A stretch of DNA of 64,000 bases from Streptomyces coryli (lineage in GTDB: Bacteria > Actinomycetota > Actinomycetes > Streptomycetales > Streptomycetaceae), in contig NZ_JAAKZV010000001.1 in the NCBI RefSeq assembly GCF_011044975.1, forward strand, positions 98,897 through 162,896. Reading direction: 5' to 3'. The first letter of the stretch is position 1; each line of letters begins with the position of its first letter. Shown in pieces: positions 35,460 to 43,408 of the stretch. The position numbers and the translations under genes are program-made. The notes under the pieces are model-generated. The model ran no database searches, was not told the DNA's origin, and saw only the letters and a program-made list of their open reading frames with translations.

Positions 35460-35712
35460 GCGGTGACATTTGCGGTCACTGTCTGATCAGGCGGTGTCAC
35501 GTCGAGGTTTGTTCGCGGACTGACGCTTCGTCAGTAAGTGGTGGCGCACACTCCGCCTGAGCTGGTGGTTCCGTCTTCGTAAGCGAGTACGGCCCCGGCA
35601 GGCGGGCGCATCCCGTGACCGATGGCGTGAAGGGCCTCACATGCCTCGGGCAAGTGTGGGACCGTGCATGGCTTGGCGCGGGGCAAGGAACGACCTGCCG
35701 CGGAGGCACGCG
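35460..35712. promoter_or_regulatory. Upstream region of the PP2C-STAND pair with two inverted repeats
   Basis: No gene is seen. A perfect ACTGACG-ctt-CGTCAGT repeat (35519-35535) and GTGAC-N7-GTCAC (35463-35479) lie upstream of the phosphatase gene. The first could be a hairpin or a dimeric operator. TCGTAAGCGAGTACGG near 35577 is AT-richer and might hold a promoter, but I cannot name a clear -10/-35. The CDF terminator isolates it from the left. Confidence 0.4.
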
Positions 35713-36696
35713 ATGCTCTCGGAGCGTGGATGGCTACTACTGACAACAGCCATTGAGGCGGCTATCGCGGCGGGTGCCGCGGCCCACCCGGCGGTGCCGG
35801 ACTGCGCCCTGCTCGTCGTCGGGCCGCTGCTCGCCGCCCACGGCCTGTGGACGATCCTGATGGCGCGCGACCGCATGCACTGCAAGGCCTCCCTCGCCCG
35901 CATGACCCGCGTCGCCGAACTCACCCAACGTGCTCTCGTACGCCCCTTGCCCGCCGATCTGGGCGGCCTGGCCACGGCCGTAAGGACCCGCTCCGCGAGC
36001 GAGGACGCCCTGATCGGCGGGGATCTCCATGACGCCGTCCTGCTGCCGTCCGGGCCGCGCCTGATCGTCGGAGACGTGACGGGTCATGGCCTGGACGCGG
36101 TCCGCATCAGCGCGGCGGTGCTCTCCGCCTTCCGCCACACCGCGGCCACGGAGCCCGACCTGGTCCGCCTCGCCCACATACTCGACGACCGCGTGCGAGA
36201 CGACCTCGGAGACGAGGACTTCGTCACCTTGCTCCTCGCGGACTTCGTGCCCGGCGCGGTCCGCCTGGTCAACTGCGGGCACCCGCCGCCGCTGCAGGTG
36301 GGCCGGTGCCTGGAGGTCCTTGAATCCCCTTGCCCCTCCCCGCCGTTGGGTTTGTCGCCCACGCCGAGCGTACAGGCCGTCCTGCTCACCCCCGAGCAGC
36401 GCATGCTGCTCTACACCGACGGCCTCACCGAGGCGCGGAACGCGCACGGCACCCCACTGGCCCTCGACCGCCGGGTCCGGGCCGCGCTGAGCGCCCTCAC
36501 CCTCGACGAGGCCCTGGCAAACCTGGTCGACCTCGTCGACCACCACGCTGCCGCCCCCGTCGGCGACGGCCACGGCGACGACCTCACCCTGCTGCTTGTC
36601 CAGCCCACCGCCGACCTGCTGACGGGACCGGTACCCCCCGTACCGAAGAACGAAGACGCACCGAGCGCACCACAGGGCAACCTCGATCGGTCGTGA
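35713..36696 (+). CDS. PP2C-family (SpoIIE/RsbU-like) serine/threonine phosphatase, membrane-anchored
   Basis: A 327-residue protein. Two membrane helices lie at about 8-28 and 32-52, followed by the PPM phosphatase domain with GGDLHDAVLLPSGPRLIVGDVTGHGLDA (first metal-binding Asp pair), LLYTDGLTEAR and GHGDDLTLLLV at the end. Such enzymes usually dephosphorylate anti-sigma factor antagonists. ATG 35713 follows GGAGG by 7 bp; the open frame 5' of it is not used. The gene ends 30 bp before a STAND ATPase, so the two probably act together. Confidence 0.88.
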   Translation: MLSERGWLLLTTAIEAAIAAGAAAHPAVPDCALLVVGPLLAAHGLWTILMARDRMHCKASLARMTRVAELTQRALVRPLPADLGGLATAVRTRSASEDALIGGDLHDAVLLPSGPRLIVGDVTGHGLDAVRISAAVLSAFRHTAATEPDLVRLAHILDDRVRDDLGDEDFVTLLLADFVPGAVRLVNCGHPPPLQVGRCLEVLESPCPSPPLGLSPTPSVQAVLLTPEQRMLLYTDGLTEARNAHGTPLALDRRVRAALSALTLDEALANLVDLVDHHAAAPVGDGHGDDLTLLLVQPTADLLTGPVPPVPKNEDAPSAPQGNLDRS

Positions 36697-36726
36697 AGAG
36701 CGAAGAGAAGGAAGAAGGGTGCGGCC

Positions 36727-38844
36727 ATGCGGCGGCAAGGAGCGGGAAATCTCCCCCCGGAGACACGCGAGTTGTACGGCCGGCAGCAGGAACTGGCGCA
36801 GATCCGGCGGCTGTTCGACGACGGCGCCCGGCTTGTGACGGTGACCGGGGTCGGCGGGGTGGGCAAGACGCGGCTCGCGCTGCGGGCCACGCACGAGGTG
36901 CGGCCGTCCTTCCGGGACGGGGTGTGGTGGGTGGAGCTCTCGTCGCTGCGCCGGGGCGCGCTGCTCGCACACGCCGTGTCCGAGGTCCTTGCCCTGGTGG
37001 ATCAGACGACGCGGCCCATGATCGATGTACTGGCCGACTACCTGGCGGAGCGCGAGGTGCTGCTTGTCCTGGACACCTGCGAACACCTGGTCCACGAGTG
37101 CGCACTGGCCGCCGATGTGCTGCTGCGGGCCGCGCCGGGGCTGCGCATCGTGGTCACCAGCCGCCGCCCTCTGGGCACGCACATGGAGCGGCTGCTGACC
37201 GTCGACCCGCTGCCCGTACCCGAAGGCGAGGGCGCGGCATGCGGTGGTGCGGACGCGATGGCCCTGCTGGCCGAGCGGGCCGCCGAAGCGGTGCCCGGCT
37301 TCGCGGTCACCGACGCCAACCGGCCCGATCTCGTACGCCTGTGCCGCTGCCTGGACGGCCTCCCGCTCGCCATCGAACTGGCCGCGGCCCGCCTGCGCGA
37401 CCAGTCCGTAGCCGAGCTGACCGAGAAGCTGGACGACCGCTTCGCCGTCCTGGGCACCACCGACGAGGTGGTGGACGACGCCGAGCCGCCCTGGCATCAG
37501 GCGCTGCGTACCGCGATCGGCTGGAGCCACGAACTGTGCAGCCCGGCCGAACGGCTGCTCTGGGCCCGCCTTTCCGTCCTCGTCGGCGGCTTCGACGCCG
37601 AGGCCGCCCTGGCGGTGTGTGCCGACACGCGCCTTCCCGAGGAGGCGATCCCGGGGCTGCTCGCCTCCCTGACAGACAAGTCGATCGTGATGTGGGAGCC
37701 GACCGGCGGTGGCGAGCGCTACCGGATGCTCGACACCATCCGCGAGTTCGGCGCCGCCTGGCTGCGCGGCCTCGGCGAGGAGTCCACGCTGCGCCACCGG
37801 CACCGGGACTACTTCCGGGCGCTGGCCCAGGCCGCGGATGCCGCCTGGATGGGACCGGACCAGGTCGCCTGGCACGACCGGACGACCACCGAACACGCCA
37901 ATCTCCGCGCCGCCCTCGACTTCTGCCTCGCCGAGCAGGACGGGCAGAGTGGGCTGCAGATGGCTGGGGCGCTGTGGTTCTTCTGGTACGCCTGCGGCTT
38001 CGCCCATGAGGGCGTGTACTACCTCGACCGGGCCCTTGACCTGGATCCGGCCCCCGGACCGGACCGCGCCAAGGCCCTGTGGGCCCGCGGTATGTCCGGC
38101 CAGATCGTGGGTGACATGGAGACCGGCCTCCGCCTCCTCGACACCTTCCGGAAGGTCACCGCCGACGAGGCCGATGAGACCGCCCCGGTCGCCGCTGCCC
38201 TTCTCGAGGGCACCTGTTTCGCGCTGAGCGGCCGGCAGACGCAGGCGGCCGAGGCGCTCGACGCGGCGCCGCGCACCCCGCCGTCCCCCGGGCGCTACGA
38301 CGCGGCGTGGTCGCTCGTCCAGGTCGCCCGGTCCTTCGTCCACATCCAGCTCGGGCAGATCGCCGAGGCCGCGGTCGTCGCGGACGGTCTTTGCGCCGTA
38401 TGCGACCGGCACGGCGAGACCCATGCCCGCGCCTGGGGCGACTACCTTCGCGCCCTCGCCGCGCTGGCCCTGGGACGGGCGGCAGAGGCCGAAGCCCATG
38501 CCCGCGACGCCCTCGACGGCAAACGCCGCGTCCGCGACAGTCTCGGCATCGCCATGGCCCTCGAAGCACTCGCCTCCGCGACGCTCGCGTCCGGGCACGC
38601 CGAGCGAACCGCCCAGCTCCTCGGCACCGCCGACCGGGTATGGCAGACCCTCGGTTCCCCCCAGATGGGGGCACCCGAACTCGTCGCCGCCCGCCAGGCG
38701 TGCGAGGCGCAGGCCCGTCAGGCCCTCGGCGGCGATATCTATGAGACCGCTTTCCGTGCGAGCTACGACAGCGGCCTCGACGCCGGCATCACCCATGCCC
38801 TCTCCGCGCCTGGGACTGCCCCACGGCACCCCGAGATCGACTGA
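36727..38844 (+). CDS. AfsR/LuxR-like STAND ATPase with TPR region but no DNA-binding domain
   Basis: A 705-residue protein. An NB-ARC-type ATPase core begins near residue 17 with LYGRQQELAQIRRLF, Walker A GVGGVGKT (about 41-48), Walker B VLLVLDTCEHL, sensor VVTSRRPLG and GLPLAIELAAARL. A winged-helix segment (about 255-350) and helical TPR-like repeats to the C terminus follow. The C-terminal region (RAWGDYLRALAALALGRAAEAEAHARDAL, LLGTADRVWQTLG) matches LuxR regulators of this size, but the usual LuxR helix-turn-helix is absent, as is an N-terminal SARP domain. It is therefore probably a signalling or scaffold ATPase paired with the preceding phosphatase. Confidence 0.85.
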   Translation: MRRQGAGNLPPETRELYGRQQELAQIRRLFDDGARLVTVTGVGGVGKTRLALRATHEVRPSFRDGVWWVELSSLRRGALLAHAVSEVLALVDQTTRPMIDVLADYLAEREVLLVLDTCEHLVHECALAADVLLRAAPGLRIVVTSRRPLGTHMERLLTVDPLPVPEGEGAACGGADAMALLAERAAEAVPGFAVTDANRPDLVRLCRCLDGLPLAIELAAARLRDQSVAELTEKLDDRFAVLGTTDEVVDDAEPPWHQALRTAIGWSHELCSPAERLLWARLSVLVGGFDAEAALAVCADTRLPEEAIPGLLASLTDKSIVMWEPTGGGERYRMLDTIREFGAAWLRGLGEESTLRHRHRDYFRALAQAADAAWMGPDQVAWHDRTTTEHANLRAALDFCLAEQDGQSGLQMAGALWFFWYACGFAHEGVYYLDRALDLDPAPGPDRAKALWARGMSGQIVGDMETGLRLLDTFRKVTADEADETAPVAAALLEGTCFALSGRQTQAAEALDAAPRTPPSPGRYDAAWSLVQVARSFVHIQLGQIAEAAVVADGLCAVCDRHGETHARAWGDYLRALAALALGRAAEAEAHARDALDGKRRVRDSLGIAMALEALASATLASGHAERTAQLLGTADRVWQTLGSPQMGAPELVAARQACEAQARQALGGDIYETAFRASYDSGLDAGITHALSAPGTAPRHPEID

Positions 38845-38954
38845 CCGCGGCCCCATGGAGTCCGGTGGCAGACGGCTTCAATAGCTTTCACGGCTGCAGA
38901 TCCCGAGTTCGTGCTCTCGGGCGAGTTGCGGCTCCAGCGCTGTGAGAGAGAACT

Positions 38955-39548
38955 TCAAGGTCTGTCACTGAGCATTGGTGCAGCCGCCCTGGCGGCCTGT
39001 TCGATCTTCGCGCGGTGGGTCGCGCGGGCCTTCTCGTCGATCGGCTGCTCATGTTCGGGGCGCAACCCGGTGCGGCCGTCGAGGCCTTCGCGCAGGATGT
39101 CGGCGTGCCCGGCATGCCGGATGGTCTCGCCGAGGACATGGACCATGACGGCGAACAGGGTCGTGTTGGTATAAGGCTCCGGCCACCACGGCACGTGGCC
39201 GGGGGCGTCGAGGGGAAGCTCGTTGATCGTCGCGTCCGAGTGTTCCCACGTGCGCCGGTAGAAGCCGACGATCTGGTCGCGGGTCTCGTCCGCGGTCGCC
39301 CACTGATCGCTGCCGTCGGAGTCCTGCCACCGGGGCAGCGGTTCCGGGGAAGGGCGGCCGAAGACCTCGCCGAAGTACCGGGCCTCGACGGTGGCCACGT
39401 GTTTGACCAGGCCGAGGAGGTTGGTCCCGGTCGCCGTCAAAGGCCGGCGGGCGTCGTATTCGGGTAGGCCGTCGAGTTTCCAGAGCAGCGCCTCGCGGTC
39501 CCGCCGCAGTCTCCCGTGCAGGTTGTCCTTCGCCCATTCATCGATCAT
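38955..39548 (-). CDS. DinB-family (DUF664) protein
   Basis: A 197-residue four-helix DinB-like protein. TGTNLLGLVKHVATVEARYFGEVFGR contains the first His ligand. LFAVMVHVLGETIRHAGHADILREGLDG supplies the C-terminal His pair (H-x3-H type), forming the metal site of the DinB/bacillithiol-transferase superfamily; mycothiol-dependent S-transferases belong here. I chose ATG 39548 (MIDEWAKDNLHGRLRRD), where family members tend to begin; ATG 39566 adds six residues. Substrate not known. Monocistronic, convergent with the STAND gene. Confidence 0.85.
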   Translation of the reverse strand: MIDEWAKDNLHGRLRRDREALLWKLDGLPEYDARRPLTATGTNLLGLVKHVATVEARYFGEVFGRPSPEPLPRWQDSDGSDQWATADETRDQIVGFYRRTWEHSDATINELPLDAPGHVPWWPEPYTNTTLFAVMVHVLGETIRHAGHADILREGLDGRTGLRPEHEQPIDEKARATHRAKIEQAARAAAPMLSDRP

Positions 39549-39807
39549 GCGGCTTGAGCCTGCCATGGGCTGCTCTGCGTCTCAAGCTCCCGTACGTGGT
39601 CCCCAACGACTGGCGAGTCAATGCCTGGCCGTAACCCATGACCGCCGACCGAAAATGGAACCTTCGCACTATACCGAAGCGCCGATAGCGGCGGGGTCCG
39701 GAACGTGCGTACGGTCGAAGTGCCGGAGTCAATTCCGGCTTCGGTGCGCGATTCTGCCTCATCGGGGTTAATTCGCGGCCATGTTGACCAAGAAAGGTTC
39801 ATTCATC

Positions 39808-40332
39808 ATGTCCAGGGTTATGAGTAATCTCCTCGCTACGACAGGAATCACCGCGATCGGATTGTTCGGCCTTGCGCCAGTCGCGACCGCCGCCGTCCCG
39901 GCCCAGACGGAGCTGGCTTCATGCAGCGCCACCGGGAGCACCACCAACGAAAACCAGGGGGACGGCAAGGAGGCCTTCAGCGGCGAAGGGACCATCGAGT
40001 GCGGTGCGGACCTCAGCGGGTCCTGGAAATCACGCATGGTCGAGACAGAAGCGGGCGACGAGGGGGCGGTGACCGAGGCCAAGGGCCAGTTGGAGATCAC
40101 CTGGAGCGACGGCACGGCAACTACGGCGGTACTGGACACCATTGACCAGTCGGAGACCGAATCGGGTAGCGAAGTGTCCGGCAAGGGCGTCGCCACCGCG
40201 CAGGTGACCTCCGACAGCACGAGGTTCGCCAACGCCAGGATGGAGATGTCCTCCAGCGCCAGCGGGGAGGAATCCGGCGGTGAGGTCACTGCGGAGGGCA
40301 AGGCTCAGGTGAAGTTCTTCAGCCAGGAGTGA
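39808..40332 (+). CDS. Small secreted protein of unknown function
   Basis: A 174-residue protein with a clear Sec signal peptide: short basic start, hydrophobic core LLATTGITAIGLFGLAPV, and AxA-type cleavage around VATAA-VP. The mature part is Ser/Thr/Glu/Gly-rich, probably an all-beta domain with alternating TTAVLDT, GKGVATAQVT and GKAQVKF strands, and has two cysteines that could pair. I recognise no family. ATG 39808 with AAAGG 9 bp upstream is preferred to ATG 39781, which lacks a ribosome site. Base composition is lower in GC than its neighbours. It opens the unusual 39.8-43.4 kb stretch and is followed closely by the peptide gene. Confidence 0.75.
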   Translation: MSRVMSNLLATTGITAIGLFGLAPVATAAVPAQTELASCSATGSTTNENQGDGKEAFSGEGTIECGADLSGSWKSRMVETEAGDEGAVTEAKGQLEITWSDGTATTAVLDTIDQSETESGSEVSGKGVATAQVTSDSTRFANARMEMSSSASGEESGGEVTAEGKAQVKFFSQE

Positions 40333-40396
40333 CCCCCCCCCGCCTCCCGGCACCGAGCATGAAGTGAAACAGAGATCAGGAATCGAGGAGGAAATG

Positions 40397-40576
40397 ATGT
40401 CTACGCGCGAGATGATCCGGCCGGTCGGCACGGAGGAGAAGGTGGCGATCGAGGCGCTGATTATGCGGGACGAGCTGCCACTCAGTGGCGCTCCCGCATA
40501 TATCCCGCCGGTAGCGGCCTACGTCGTCTTCTCGCCGAAGGACCCGGACGAGCCGAAGGGGCCGAGGCTCAGCTGA
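40397..40576 (+). CDS. 59-residue peptide, candidate ribosomal-peptide precursor
   Basis: Short gene with a strong ribosome site (GAGGAGG, 6 bp before the ATG; a preceding in-frame ATG at 40394 is too close). The product has a charged helical N-terminal half (MSTREMIRPVGTEEKVAIEA, then LIMRDELPLSG) and a Pro/Tyr-rich C-terminal half (APAYIPPVAAYVVFSPKDP, then DEPKGPRLS). It lacks Cys, a signal peptide and membrane helices. The leader-like/core-like division, its position before a hairpin and the enzyme genes downstream resemble a precursor peptide, but no known modifying enzyme family is adjacent, so this is inference. Confidence 0.6.
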   Translation: MSTREMIRPVGTEEKVAIEALIMRDELPLSGAPAYIPPVAAYVVFSPKDPDEPKGPRLS

Positions 40577-40609
40577 CTTCGGCAGGCGCGCCGAGAACGC
40601 GCTGAGGGA

Positions 40610-40642
40610 GGGGCCCGGTGCCGTCGTACGGTCCCGGTCCCC
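40610..40642 (+). terminator. Hairpin between the peptide gene and the serine hydrolase
   Basis: A 14-bp stem with two mismatches and one G-T pair. The arms are GGGGCCCGGTGCCG (40610-40623) and CGGTCCCGGTCCCC (40629-40642), with a five-base loop TCGTA. It begins 34 bp after the peptide stop codon. It may be a partial terminator giving an excess of peptide mRNA over downstream enzyme mRNA, as is common behind precursor genes. Confidence 0.65.
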
Positions 40643-40686
40643 TTCGTCGGCTACGGTGACTACTCCCCGGGCGGTGTTCATTCATC

Positions 40687-41730
40687 TTGACCGACGCGAC
40701 CAGCACCATGACACAGAAGTTGGCAGCTGCCGCGGGCCCGCATCCTGCCGCCATCGTCGCTCAGTTCCGTAACTCCGGGGATGGTGCGGAGACTTACGAG
40801 ACGGCCTCGCTGGGGTTCGCGGAAACCGGCCATGCCGTACCACTGACCGATACGACCCACTGTGAAGTCGGGTCCGTCAGCAAGACGTATACCGCTTTGA
40901 TGCTGGCCGTGTTGTGTGTCCGCGGCGCACTCACCTTGGACGACCGCGTGGACCGGTATCTTCCCATGCGGCAGCGCGGGGCGGACCGGATGACGCTACG
41001 GCACCTGGCCACGCACACCTCCGGGCTGCCTTTCCACCCTCCGGGCCTCAGGCGACGGGCCATCCGGTCGTGGAATGTGAACCCGTATGCGACATTCGAC
41101 GCCGGCGACGTTCTCCCGGCATTGACTCGCACGCGGCTACGGAGTCAGCCCGGCAGCCGGCAACAGTATTCGAACTTCGGCGTGGGTCTGCTCGGCCGCA
41201 TCATGGAGATGGCCACGGGCGGTACGTATGCCCGCCTGCTCGACGATCTGGTCGTCCGCCCGCTCGGCCTGGCCGACACGACCGCCGATCCCTGCACGCC
41301 CCAGGCCACCGGGCACTGGCGAGGACGCACCCGCCCTCCTGCCGCCCTGCCCGGGCTGCCCGGCGCCGGCGTGGTGCGCTCCTCCGCCCGCGGCCTGATC
41401 CGGCACATGCGCTGTCTGATGAATCCCGACGCCTGCACCGACGACCCCGAATTGCGAAAGGCGCTCGGACTTGTGCTGCGCCCGGACGGGCCCGACGCCC
41501 GCACGCCGCCCCTCATCTGGAATCGGCGGACCACCGCCACCGGCCGCACGGTCCACTATCACGGCGGCGGGACCCGCGGCTTCACCGCATTCATCGGATT
41601 CAGCATCGAGCCCGGACTTGCGTATGCCGCCCTGACCAACAACAACCCGGACCGCCGCAACGCCTTTGTGAATCACGCTTATGCCCACCTCCACCAGCAG
41701 ATCGAAGCCGCACCTTCACGGAGAGGGTGA
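40687..41730 (+). CDS. Serine hydrolase, class C beta-lactamase/DD-peptidase fold
   Basis: A 347-residue protein without a signal peptide. SVSK (Ser-x-x-Lys, nucleophile) follows HCEVG at about residue 61; QYSNFG is the Tyr-x-Asn element; YHGGGTRGF replaces the KTG triad box with HGGG. Enzymes of this fold act as esterases, amidases, D-amino-acid peptidases or transpeptidases. As a cytosolic enzyme beside a peptide gene it could process or release that peptide. TTG at 40687 is used. The 11 bases before it, GTTCATTCATC, are identical to those before the secreted-protein ATG at 39808. ATG 40708 is the alternative. Confidence 0.82.
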   Translation: MTDATSTMTQKLAAAAGPHPAAIVAQFRNSGDGAETYETASLGFAETGHAVPLTDTTHCEVGSVSKTYTALMLAVLCVRGALTLDDRVDRYLPMRQRGADRMTLRHLATHTSGLPFHPPGLRRRAIRSWNVNPYATFDAGDVLPALTRTRLRSQPGSRQQYSNFGVGLLGRIMEMATGGTYARLLDDLVVRPLGLADTTADPCTPQATGHWRGRTRPPAALPGLPGAGVVRSSARGLIRHMRCLMNPDACTDDPELRKALGLVLRPDGPDARTPPLIWNRRTTATGRTVHYHGGGTRGFTAFIGFSIEPGLAYAALTNNNPDRRNAFVNHAYAHLHQQIEAAPSRRG

Positions 41731-41735
41731 GTCGC

Positions 41736-42458
41736 ATGTCATTGCCGCATCCGGCGTCGGGGCAGGCCGTCGCCTCGGCGAGCGAGAGCCTCGCCGACTG
41801 TCTGCACCAGGCCCTGCAATCCGGGCAGATCCACGGCGTCCTGCCCGCATTCCTCGGTGCGGCAGAGCAGGAGTCGACGGCGCTCGCCGCGGTCCGCGTG
41901 CTGGGCCCCGACGCCGTCGCACCGACGCTGCTGAGCGGCTATGCCCCCGACGGGGGTGACCGCTGGGTGCTGGAGCGGGCCTTGGCCGTCCATCCCTGCG
42001 ACGACGCCGCTCCCGCAGAGGCGCGGTGTCTGGGGGAGGCGCAGGCGGTTCTTGCCGATCCGGGAGCCGGAACCACCGCCAACGCGCCGTGGAGTCAAGC
42101 GGAATGCGTCGCGGCCGCATCCGGTGCGGCATGGCGGATCTGGGCCCAGCGCCAGGCCCTGCTGGCCCCGCTGGCCTGGCCGGGCCTCGGCGGACCGGTG
42201 GCGGACAGCGTCGGCGAACGTGCCGCTGACATCGGTCGCGGTCTCGTACGGGCGGTGCTCCGGCGCGACCTCCCGACCGCCGCCAGGCTGGCGCGCTGGG
42301 CGGTCATCGCACAGCTGCGGGGGGCAGATACCGGACTGGGATCTCACGGGGTGGCCAAAGCCGTACGGCATATCGCGCTGTGCGGTGGCGATGACGCCCG
42401 CATGGCCTTGGACACGGCGATCGTCCGACGACTCGTCGCACGGGAGGGGGCGTCATGA
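41736..42458 (+). CDS. Unrecognised Ala-rich helical protein in the peptide cassette
   Basis: A 240-residue protein, soluble and strongly alpha-helical by composition (SESLADCLHQALQSGQIHGVLPAFLGAAEQ; ARLARWAVIAQLRGADTGLGSHGVAKAVRHIA). No catalytic motif or known domain is evident; the repeated short helices suggest a scaffold. Several Cys and His residues are scattered without a metal pattern. ATG 41736 is 5 bp after the hydrolase stop, with GAGAGGG upstream. Its stop overlaps the next start (ATGA, 42455-42458), so it is translated together with the DUF6895 protein and may form a complex with it. Confidence 0.7.
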   Translation: MSLPHPASGQAVASASESLADCLHQALQSGQIHGVLPAFLGAAEQESTALAAVRVLGPDAVAPTLLSGYAPDGGDRWVLERALAVHPCDDAAPAEARCLGEAQAVLADPGAGTTANAPWSQAECVAAASGAAWRIWAQRQALLAPLAWPGLGGPVADSVGERAADIGRGLVRAVLRRDLPTAARLARWAVIAQLRGADTGLGSHGVAKAVRHIALCGGDDARMALDTAIVRRLVAREGAS

Positions 42459-43399
42459 GCGCCGTCGCCCAGCCCTGGCAGGCAGCGGCGGCGCGGGTGG
42501 CCGGTGGAGCCCTCGGCTGGGTGCATCGCCATCGCCTACGGGGTGCGTTCCCGTCCGATGAGTCGCTGGTGCTCGCCGATCCGAATGCCGATTACAAGCC
42601 GCTGGCCGAGATGGCGTTGATGGCGGGCCTGCTGCACCGGTACCCCGGTGCGCTGCCCGGCGATGGGGAGAAGGCGCTGGAGCTACGGGAATTCTGCTGG
42701 AGTCAGCTGCGTGCGGGCGACCTGCTCTATGAGCGGCAGCTGCGACATCCGTTGCTGACGGACCCGTTGGAGGTCTACGCCCTGTTCGCCGCCGCCGGCC
42801 ATCGGCACACCCGGCTCGACGAACTGCTGAACCACCTGCTGGCAACGGATTCCTACGCGGCGGTCGAGCAGCAGCCGAACCGGCGCCTTGCGGTCGCCAA
42901 CGCCGCGCTGCTCGCCGGGCTGCGAAACGACGATGCCGACGTGGCCGCCTTGTCGGCGGCGACGGCGACGGCGACCGGGTCCGTGCCGACCTGGCTGAGC
43001 CGGCTGCCGGAGCCGTGGCTGATCGACTGGGACACGGCCTACGCCATGACGCACACGGTCTTCCACCTCACCGACTGGGGCATGCGGCCGCACCGCCTCG
43101 GCAATGGAATCGCGGATTACCTGAGGCAGTGGCTGCCCGTATGGATGGAGGTGTGGGCAGAGACCTGCGAGTGGGACCTGCTCGCCGAACTCCTGATGGT
43201 GGACGCCTGCCTGCCGGAGCCGCAGCACCCCGAGGAAATGTGGGAGACGCTCGCCCGGGCACAGCACGCGGACGGCCTCGTTCCGTACAACGCGAAAGGC
43301 GTCACCGCCGACCCCGACCAGGCCTTCCGCGACCACCAGCACCCCACCTGCGTCGCTACGGCCGCGGGTGTGATCGCGCTCGGCCGGAGCTCGGGCTAG
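42455..43399 (+). CDS. DUF6895-family protein
   Basis: A 314-residue protein that I place in DUF6895 with moderate certainty. Regular helix pairs such as YKPLAEMALMAGLLHRYPG, PLLTDPLEVYALFAAAGH and WDLLAELLMVDACLP suggest an alpha/alpha-toroid as in LanC or prenyltransferase-like folds. Conserved-looking polar clusters are DTAYAMTHTVFHLTDWG (two His) and DHQHPTCVATAAG near the C terminus (His and Cys), which could bind a metal. The function is unknown. Coupled to the preceding gene, followed 9 bp later by the Nudix gene. Confidence 0.6.
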   Translation: MSAVAQPWQAAAARVAGGALGWVHRHRLRGAFPSDESLVLADPNADYKPLAEMALMAGLLHRYPGALPGDGEKALELREFCWSQLRAGDLLYERQLRHPLLTDPLEVYALFAAAGHRHTRLDELLNHLLATDSYAAVEQQPNRRLAVANAALLAGLRNDDADVAALSAATATATGSVPTWLSRLPEPWLIDWDTAYAMTHTVFHLTDWGMRPHRLGNGIADYLRQWLPVWMEVWAETCEWDLLAELLMVDACLPEPQHPEEMWETLARAQHADGLVPYNAKGVTADPDQAFRDHQHPTCVATAAGVIALGRSSG

Positions 43400-43408
43400 G
43401 GTCCGGAG

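Noticed and set aside
35737-38856. A 1039-codon minus-strand frame over the PP2C and STAND genes
   Set aside because: Antisense to two genes with clear domains; composition is Gly/Arg/Gln repeats without motifs.
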